In this document: positions 58,078 to 64,000 of the stretch, piece by piece
How the letters are laid out: each line of letters opens with the position of its first letter
Position numbering within the stretch: the first letter of the stretch is position 1
Source: Linnemannia elongata
Taxonomy: Eukaryota > Mortierellomycota > Mortierellomycetes > Mortierellales > Mortierellaceae
NCBI GenBank assembly: GCA_036320915.1
Contig: JAXBDG010000006.1
Location: 744,001 to 808,000 of the forward strand
Direction of reading: 5' to 3'
DNA length: 64,000 bases
The notes under the pieces: model-generated
Seen by the model: the letters and a program-made list of their open reading frames with translations, nothing else
Database searches by the model: none
What the model was told of the DNA's origin: nothing
Made by a program: the position numbers and the translations under genes

Positions 58078-60014
58078 TTACTTGTACAAGATCTTGCGAG
58101 TCTTGAGACCAGCCCACTTGTGCCTCTTGAGGTAGACGGAGAGACCGGTCAAGATGGCGAGCATGGTCAAGGCCTTCATACCCATCTTCTTGCGCTCATC
58201 CATCTCGGGCTCAGCAGCCCAGCTGAGGAAGATGGTGACATCCTTGGCCATCTGCGAGGTGGTGGCGGGGGTACCGTCCTCGTACTCGACCAAACCGTCG
58301 TACAAGACACGGGCCATACCGATGGCACCACCAGGGAAGTAGGGGTTGAAGTTAAGACCCTCACGGATCTCAACACCAGCTGGGGGATCCTGGTAACCAG
58401 TCAAGAGGGAGAAGACGTAGTCCTATTTGTACATAAATAAAAAAGAAATGCCGCGTTAGAATCTCATTCCTCACAAGTGTATATCGACAGTGCACTAAGG
58501 TACAACAAACAAAAAAAAATGGACGCGAGATGAGTAGCACTCAAAACTTACAGCACCACCGTGACGGGCCTTGATCATCAAGGAGAGATCTGGGGGGTAA
58601 GCACCGGCGTTACCGGCTCTGGCCTGCTCCTCGTTGGCGTAAGGCTTGGGCATGTAATCGGAGGGCTTTCCGGGGCGCAGGAACATATCTCCAACATCGT
58701 TGGGTCCATCGGTGTACTCGAACTCCTCAGCCATGGCCTTGACCTCAGCCTCAGTGTGGGAGACACCGATCAAGTTGCGCCAGGCAATACGATCGAGAGA
58801 GTGGCAGGCAGCGCAAACCTCCTTGTAAACCTGGTAACCACGGCGAATGCTATCAACAGAGAGCAAAAACAACGATGACTACAGTGTCAGCGGCGAGCAT
58901 TCTTGACCTTCTTTTTGAGTGGCGTCCATGGTATAGTCTCATGTCGATTCAATCCAGTCGAATATACACAAGTGGCGCGATGTGTATCTTTCAGCTGCTG
59001 CGTTCCTGTCTCAGTTTGTGTGTATGACATTCCGCGCCAGCTTCCCGATATACCAGGAGTTTGTTGCCGATGTTGGGGTATCAATTAAAGAGCTGCCACG
59101 GCCAGAATTGACGGTAACGATTCCCACGCATGACTCCGTTTGCTGTCGATGTGGATACTCTCTCTATGCTTCCTTGAAAAAAGTTGGGCGTTCCTGATAT
59201 TCCACTGGCTATAGACACCGAAACTGAGCTGGGCCGCTGATTGAAACGTGTGCTGCAGTTCAATTGCCCCTCCCACTACGCCATGAAAAAGAAGGGTCAA
59301 TTGATAAAAGAAAACAGAGACAAGGAATGAAGGGAATCCTTACGCGGCGTGGTCGAAGGTGGCGAGGTTCTTCTTGTGCTCCCAAGGGTAGACGGGGGCG
59401 TGAAGGCCGTCAGCAGCCATGTTGGCATCGACGGTCTCCATGGACATATAGGCCAAGGCACCAACGGTGGCGACACCAGCAGCAGCCATAGAGGCGTTCT
59501 TGGCGTTCTATGTATCATGAACAGTGGGAGGTATGTTTAGGAACGGGGTCGGGTTTGTCGTCCAGCGAAAATAAAATACACACGATCTCGATTCCGATTA
59601 GTCCGAAAAGACGCGGTATTTACCATGCTGGTGGCAGCAGCAGAGCTGGTGGATTGGTAGCGGGCCTATCGGAAAGTAAAAGAGCGTTAAAGAGGATAAA
59701 GGACGGGGGTCATGGCGAGAGGTTAGGTGTGTGCGTGTGTGTAGAAGGACGGTACAGGGTTGTTGTTGGTAGTGAATGTCCATGGTTTCCGCGTCCAGGT
59801 TGGTTGTTCTGATGGATCGCATCCTTCGGCCAGGCACGGCCAAAAAAGTCCGAGGGTCGGATCTGTTCGGAGGGGAATGTTGTCGATTTGCCGAAGGTGT
59901 GATTCGCCAGGATTGTTGTTGAGTTGAAGAGGGGTGAAGAGAAGGGGGAGTGTGTACCTGGACAGCAAGACGCTGGACAGCCTTGCGAGTCGACTGAGCA
60001 GAGAGGCGGAACAT
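58078..60014 (-). CDS. CYT1: Cytochrome c1, heme protein of respiratory complex III
   Basis: Five exons (minus): 59958-60014, 59624-59665, 59344-59507, 58552-58849, 58078-58422; 301 residues. It carries electrons from the Rieske protein to cytochrome c in the intermembrane space. Exons 1-3 give a bipartite presequence: an Arg/Ser/Gln-rich matrix signal, then a hydrophobic sorting stretch ([16 protein letters not shown]). [21 protein letters not shown] holds the heme c motif at C100-C103-H104 and crosses the exon 3/4 junction in phase. The axial Met is M223 in [28 protein letters not shown] crosses the last junction. A C-terminal anchor (about [17 protein letters not shown]) ends KTRKILYK. Strong C-ending codon bias indicates high expression. 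Confidence 0.96.
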
Positions 60015-61249
60015 TGTGTGAGGGGGGAGGGAGGGAGGAAGGGAGGAGGGATGATGCAAAAAAAAGATGATCTTTCTCCGGTGTGTCCTCTTTTCGCTAC
60101 ACACAAACTCGGAGGGGAAAACAAAAACGAATCGTGAACTGTAGTATAGGCGATCACTACGACTGCCGTGACTGGACAAAATTAAGGATGGATATAAATG
60201 TTCCGTGATTGACAATAACGTTTTTCCTAATACAGGATCAATTAACCAAGATCAACTAAAGCCTCTTTTATCCCGGCTCTGAATTCCGCCCGTAGCAGTT
60301 GGAGAGCAAAGAAGACAGATCCGCCAAGGCTCTGGTAGAGAAGCACGAGTGGCTCACGAATCAACCTATTCTCCAAGAGTAACCTGAGCTCCAACTCGCG
60401 CTAACGGAGCCCTGATAATCCTTGGCCAGTTGGCCATGTTCATCGACACAATTACAAGCGGGGAACCGTCCCCAATCTCTCCTATGCGTTCAAGAAGGAC
60501 CCGCTGACGCTGGACAAACATACACCTTCAGTGGAGGATGAATGTCAAAGCGTGGACGGTGATGACAGGTTTGAACACACGATAGAAGGTTGACGTGATG
60601 AGAAACAAACACAAACCCTTGGAAGGATACTCATGCGCTCGGGACAACGGCTAGGGGATGAATGACATAGTAGGACGTGAAGATTGGTTCATGCAAGCGA
60701 TGCACAAGTGGCGAGATGCAAGATATTCACAAAGGAAAACGACAAGACGCCTATAGTCTCCTTGTATCCTTTCCCTCTCTCGTTTGCACTCTATCTCTCT
60801 CTCCCTCGCTTCCCCGTATACCCTTCATTCAGTTACCCGTCGCACCTATCATCTACTCTCCCCATCGCAGGCGCTCGTATCTTACCCTCACGCCTCCTAG
60901 ACGTTGTTGATACTTGACTACTTGTCCCTTGCTCGTTTACCTTCCTTGCTACCTCACCTTTCACAAGACTTTACCAATTCCTCTCTGACTCTGCCTTTGT
61001 GTTCTCCACCCCCTCTCCCCCTTCCGAGAACCTTCCCCCCTTCACAACTTCTTTGCCACATCCCCTGTTCACATCATACTGCACCTACTCATCCCCGAGG
61101 GACGTCTGCGAATGATGGCCATGGCCATCCGACGCGATGAAATTTTTAAGAGGGTAAGGGCAACGGATTAGGCGCACTTTCGTCCTTCTCCGCCTCTGGG
61201 TCTTTTGTGACACGATACCTAGAGTTACCTACATGTACAGCAGTCGTTA

Positions 61250-61685
61250 CGCTCCCTCGTTTTCACGTTAAATTATTACAGAGCGTTTGCAGCAATGAGA
61301 GATCCGTAGACTTGTGACATCCCACGACTTTGTTGACAATACGTCCCAGTGCACCGATAAGGCGACCAATCCTAGCCCCCCTACTTGCATTAGAAGCTTG
61401 AGCATAGTGTTAACGCTCATTGCCATTATGTTCCCTCGTCTTCACCCGAAATTATTGCTGAGCACTTTGTTGACAATACTCACCAATACACTGATAAGGC
61501 ACAGAAGTCTAGCCCCTAGCCTGCTTGTGTGGTTTTAGCAAAGTGACAACGCTTATTCCATTTTCTTCCCACGTCTTCACCTAAAAAATTATTGCAGAGC
61601 ACTTGAAGCAATTAGCGATCCCGCGAAGACTTGTGACTTCCCATGAGTTTGTTGACGGTAAACCTCAATACACCGATAAGGGCTC
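61250..61685 (+). repeat. Three diverged tandem copies of a ~140-180 nt unit
   Basis: Each unit starts with a CTCGT-TTCAC-like segment followed by AAATTATT-C-GAGC, at about 61256, 61434 and 61572. Copies 1 and 3 continue with GCAATxAG-GATCC and ACTTGTGACxTCCCA. All three share a TTTGTTGAC...CA(C/A)TGATAAG or CACCGATAAG block and a TAGCCCC or TCGTCTTCAC part. Copy 2 lacks roughly 40 nt between GAGCAC and TTTGTTGACAATAC. Divergence is large and no coding potential is evident. Confidence 0.65.
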
Positions 61686-62396
61686 ACACTCTTCATAGGC
61701 TCGGGGTGGTAAGCGAATGCCAGGCCGGGAGAAGTGCCTATCCGATCGAGATACAATTCCCAGTTCTCGGTCATACGATTTCGAGAGAAAGAATATACAA
61801 GATGCTATGAACTTTCGCAGAGCAGCACGTTTCTTCTATTGTCTTCTAATGTTCAATTGCGACCTATCACCATGTATTGCTCTCAAACCTTCGCAGCTCA
61901 ATTAGCTTCAAGTCATTTACCGTACCTCGTGCAAGCGCAAGTGAAGCTCGGCATGCACAATACGCTGCAACGAGCAAGCAGGACTTTGGTCCAGACAACA
62001 GGCTGGTAGTCTTGATTATATATGCGTCGACTGTTCGTTGGTGTGGTATGCTGATACGAACGTTGAAGGACATATCCAAAATGCGCGCAAGTCAGTCAGT
62101 CAAGCCCTGCGTAGGCGAAGCTGATCACACTGAAATATTGTGTGGTCAGATCAGCTGTCTATGCGCCATATGAATTGATGGAACACCGGTAATCACATTA
62201 AAGTAACGATAAATCTCGCGGTAACAAAGAGAGCGTGTGGAGGTAATTTAACCTTATCGCATGTTATGTTATGTTGCTATGTCCCGATACGCGACCATTA
62301 AATGCACATACATAGGCCCGAGGACGACTTGTCCTCCGTTACCGATTACGAAACTTTTCTTGAGCTCACTGCATTTATGCATTACAACAAGAAGCG

Positions 62397-62406
62397 TATA
62401 TTTAAA
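62397..62406 (+). promoter_or_regulatory. TATA-like element of the pectate lyase gene
   Basis: TATATTTAAA about 260 nt before the start codon, followed by a CT-rich leader; a plausible core promoter for a regulated secreted enzyme. Confidence 0.4.
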
Positions 62407-62664
62407 GGGCTCTTTTAGCACTCTACCGACTCTCTCCAGGCTATTGTTTACTTCAAGTGTGTGTATCCTTCATTATCTTAAGTCTCGAACAGGAGGAAGA
62501 GCAGTCTTGCACGTCTATAAGAACTGGGTTCATCTCCTAGCATTTCTCTCTTCATCAGTCAAACTTCGCCCAGTCTTTAGCTTCCACACCTACCACAACG
62601 GTATTGCACCCATTCCAACCCTCCACCAATAATCTAATCTCTAGAACATATCTTTTTTTTCAAC

Positions 62665-63521
62665 ATGAAGTTCCAAGTCGTCACTCTCGCTGCTGCTGTT
62701 TTCGCCACCCTCAGCGCTGCGCAAACTCTCAACATTCCAACTCGATCTGGTAACGTCATTGCCCTCCCCGCACCGAGCATTATCACTGGTGTTAAGGACT
62801 TCGCCAACAAGGAGTTCGACCGCGGACATCCTTGCAACTCTGATAAGGACACTGGATCTGCCAACGCTGTCTTCATCCTTAAAAATGGTGCTACATTGAG
62901 TAACGTCATCATCGGAGCGAACTCTCTTGAGGGAGTTCATTGCGAAGGTGCTTGCACTCTTAAGAACGTCTGGTTCCGCGATGTCTGCGAAGGTACAAAC
63001 ATTTCTATCCGCTGCATACATTCTTATTCGCTACACACACTCTTATTCACTACACACATTCTCATTCAATGAACCATGGCTTAACCACAAAAACGGACAT
63101 TTTCTCATTAGATGCCATCACTCTTAAGGGCACCGGAAGCGTCTTGATCCAAGGAGGTGGAGCTCAGAACGCTGTTGACAAGGTTGTCCAACACAACGGA
63201 AGAGGAACGGTCACCATCAAGGACTACACCGTCGTCAACGTTGGCAAACTCTTCCGCAGCTGCGGTAACTGCAGCAAGAACGGTGGTCCAAGAAACGTCA
63301 TCGTCCAAAACGTCAAAGCCAAGAACGTTAAAGCTGATCTCGTCGGTATCAACTCCAACTACGGTGATGTCGCCATCATCTCTGGATCGTGCGGAACCGG
63401 TATCAAGCATGTCTGCCAAGAATTCAAGGGCATTGTCAAGAACGGTAAAAAGGAGTCTCCAAAGGTCTCCACCACCGCTAACTGCCGTGGCGCTCAAGCC
63501 AAGGCCATCCCCGCCTGTTAA
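62665..63521 (+). CDS. Secreted pectate lyase, polysaccharide lyase family 3
   Basis: Two exons, 62665-62992 and 63112-63521 (119-nt intron); 245 residues. It cleaves alpha-1,4-polygalacturonate by beta-elimination, outside the cell and with calcium. A signal peptide spans about residues 1-19 (hydrophobic core [14 protein letters not shown], cleavage near SAAQ). The fold is a small right-handed beta-helix with many Cys: [28 protein letters not shown] (split by the intron at CE/DAI), [27 protein letters not shown] and CQEFKG are PL3 signatures. No carbohydrate-binding module is attached, and the protein has the family's minimal length. The codon pattern suggests strong inducible expression. 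It stands alone at the end of the gene-poor stretch. Confidence 0.93.
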
Positions 63522-64000
63522 CAACGGGCTATGAAGCGGAATCATAGAAGTAAGGGATTGAACTAAAGTAAAAAAATAATTAAAAGCGAGAGATGGAGTA
63601 GGAACGTGCTTAAAACAAGGAAGGTTGCGAGGTGCGAATGCTCTGTTGCCATAGTTGGCGCGTTTTAACTGTTGTTCTACCATATCTTGGGAATAACAGC
63701 GAATCACTTTCTGCTATTATTTGGACCCCTTTTGTTGCGACTGTTCCCTCAGTGACCTTGATCCTCACTTTTTGTCTTGATGCCTTCTATCTCTCTCTGC
63801 CCTTGATTCTTACGTTTTCTTTACTGCCTTTGTACGTTGAAATTGATCCCCTCCTTAAGTTCTTGTTCACCACCCGCTATTTTAAACCAGCTGGTGGCCT
63901 TTTCCCTCTTCTGCAGTCATATACAATGGGTGCAAACTACGATTGACGGGGGACCGTGGTCAGAGCAGTTTTTTTTTCTTGTTCTCCGTTCTCTTTCTCA
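63522..64000. other. Intergenic, no supported gene
   Basis: Pectate lyase 3' UTR (an A-rich AATAATTAAAA patch near 63575) and AT-rich DNA. A short plus-strand hydrophobic frame (63632-63946) has no family features. Confidence 0.6.

Larger units (their letters stand above)
60015..62664. other. Gene-poor region with decayed repeats
   Basis: 2.65 kb between cytochrome c1 and the pectate lyase. I see no gene. A pyrimidine-rich block spans about 60760-61080. A degenerate threefold repeat lies at about 61250-61685, and the pectate lyase promoter occupies the end. Base use is less structured than around the genes, and no terminal repeats of a recognisable transposon were found. Confidence 0.55.

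Noticed and set aside
63632..63946. Hydrophobic open frame after the pectate lyase
   Set aside because: T-rich DNA gives Leu/Phe-rich translation; no signal, domain or splice evidence.

Overview
The window is nuclear DNA of a filamentous early-diverging fungus, most likely Mortierellomycotina (Mortierella/Linnemannia type). Genes carry many spliceosomal introns (about 80-860 nt, GTAAGT-like donors, YAG acceptors). Intergenic DNA is rich in CT/GA tracts and long A/T homopolymers. The gene content also fits: a large NACHT/pentapeptide/WD40 protein and F-box/LRR-type proteins of kinds expanded in Mortierella, a CHS7 chitin synthase chaperone, an animal-type AIF and a PL3 pectate lyase. I assembled the gene models by hand from reading frame, splice consensus and family conservation. 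No rRNA, convincing tRNA, CRISPR array or intact transposon was seen.

Layout. 1-12 kb: a DUF1769 protein and a five-exon Ras GTPase in long low-complexity flanks. 12-21 kb: CHS7 (+) facing mitochondrial AIF (-); AIF shares a divergent promoter with an SPF45-like splicing factor (+), which converges on a bacterial-type cytidylate kinase (-) carrying a mitochondrial presequence. 21-25 kb: a decayed F-box/LRR copy (-) head-to-head with an intact paralogue (+). 25-30 kb: a gene-poor stretch with four MluI boxes, an orphan multi-pass membrane protein and pirin (both -). 31-36 kb: a 1677-residue intronless STAND/NLR-like protein. 36-40 kb: a pirin relic, a small Dabb protein and a Tcd-type E1-like tRNA-modification enzyme (all -).

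40-50 kb: D-3-phosphoglycerate dehydrogenase (+), then a head-to-head kinase pair, a CaMKK-like kinase (-) and a Chk2/Rad53-like FHA checkpoint kinase (+, 16 exons). 52-60 kb: mitochondrial citrate synthase (+), a catalase-related protein (-) and cytochrome c1 (-). 60-64 kb: a gene-poor segment with a decayed threefold repeat, then a secreted pectate lyase (+).

The genes do not form one pathway. Two themes recur: mitochondrial function (AIF, bacterial-type CMP kinase, Tcd-type enzyme, citrate synthase, cytochrome c1, probably the catalase-related protein) and signalling (Ras, CaMKK, Chk2, the STAND protein). The most unusual items are the STAND protein with a pirin gene on one side and a pirin relic on the other, the prokaryote-type CMP kinase, the SPF45-like factor with an RS domain in place of a recognisable G-patch, the orphan seven-helix-like membrane protein and the MluI-box cluster without an obvious target gene.
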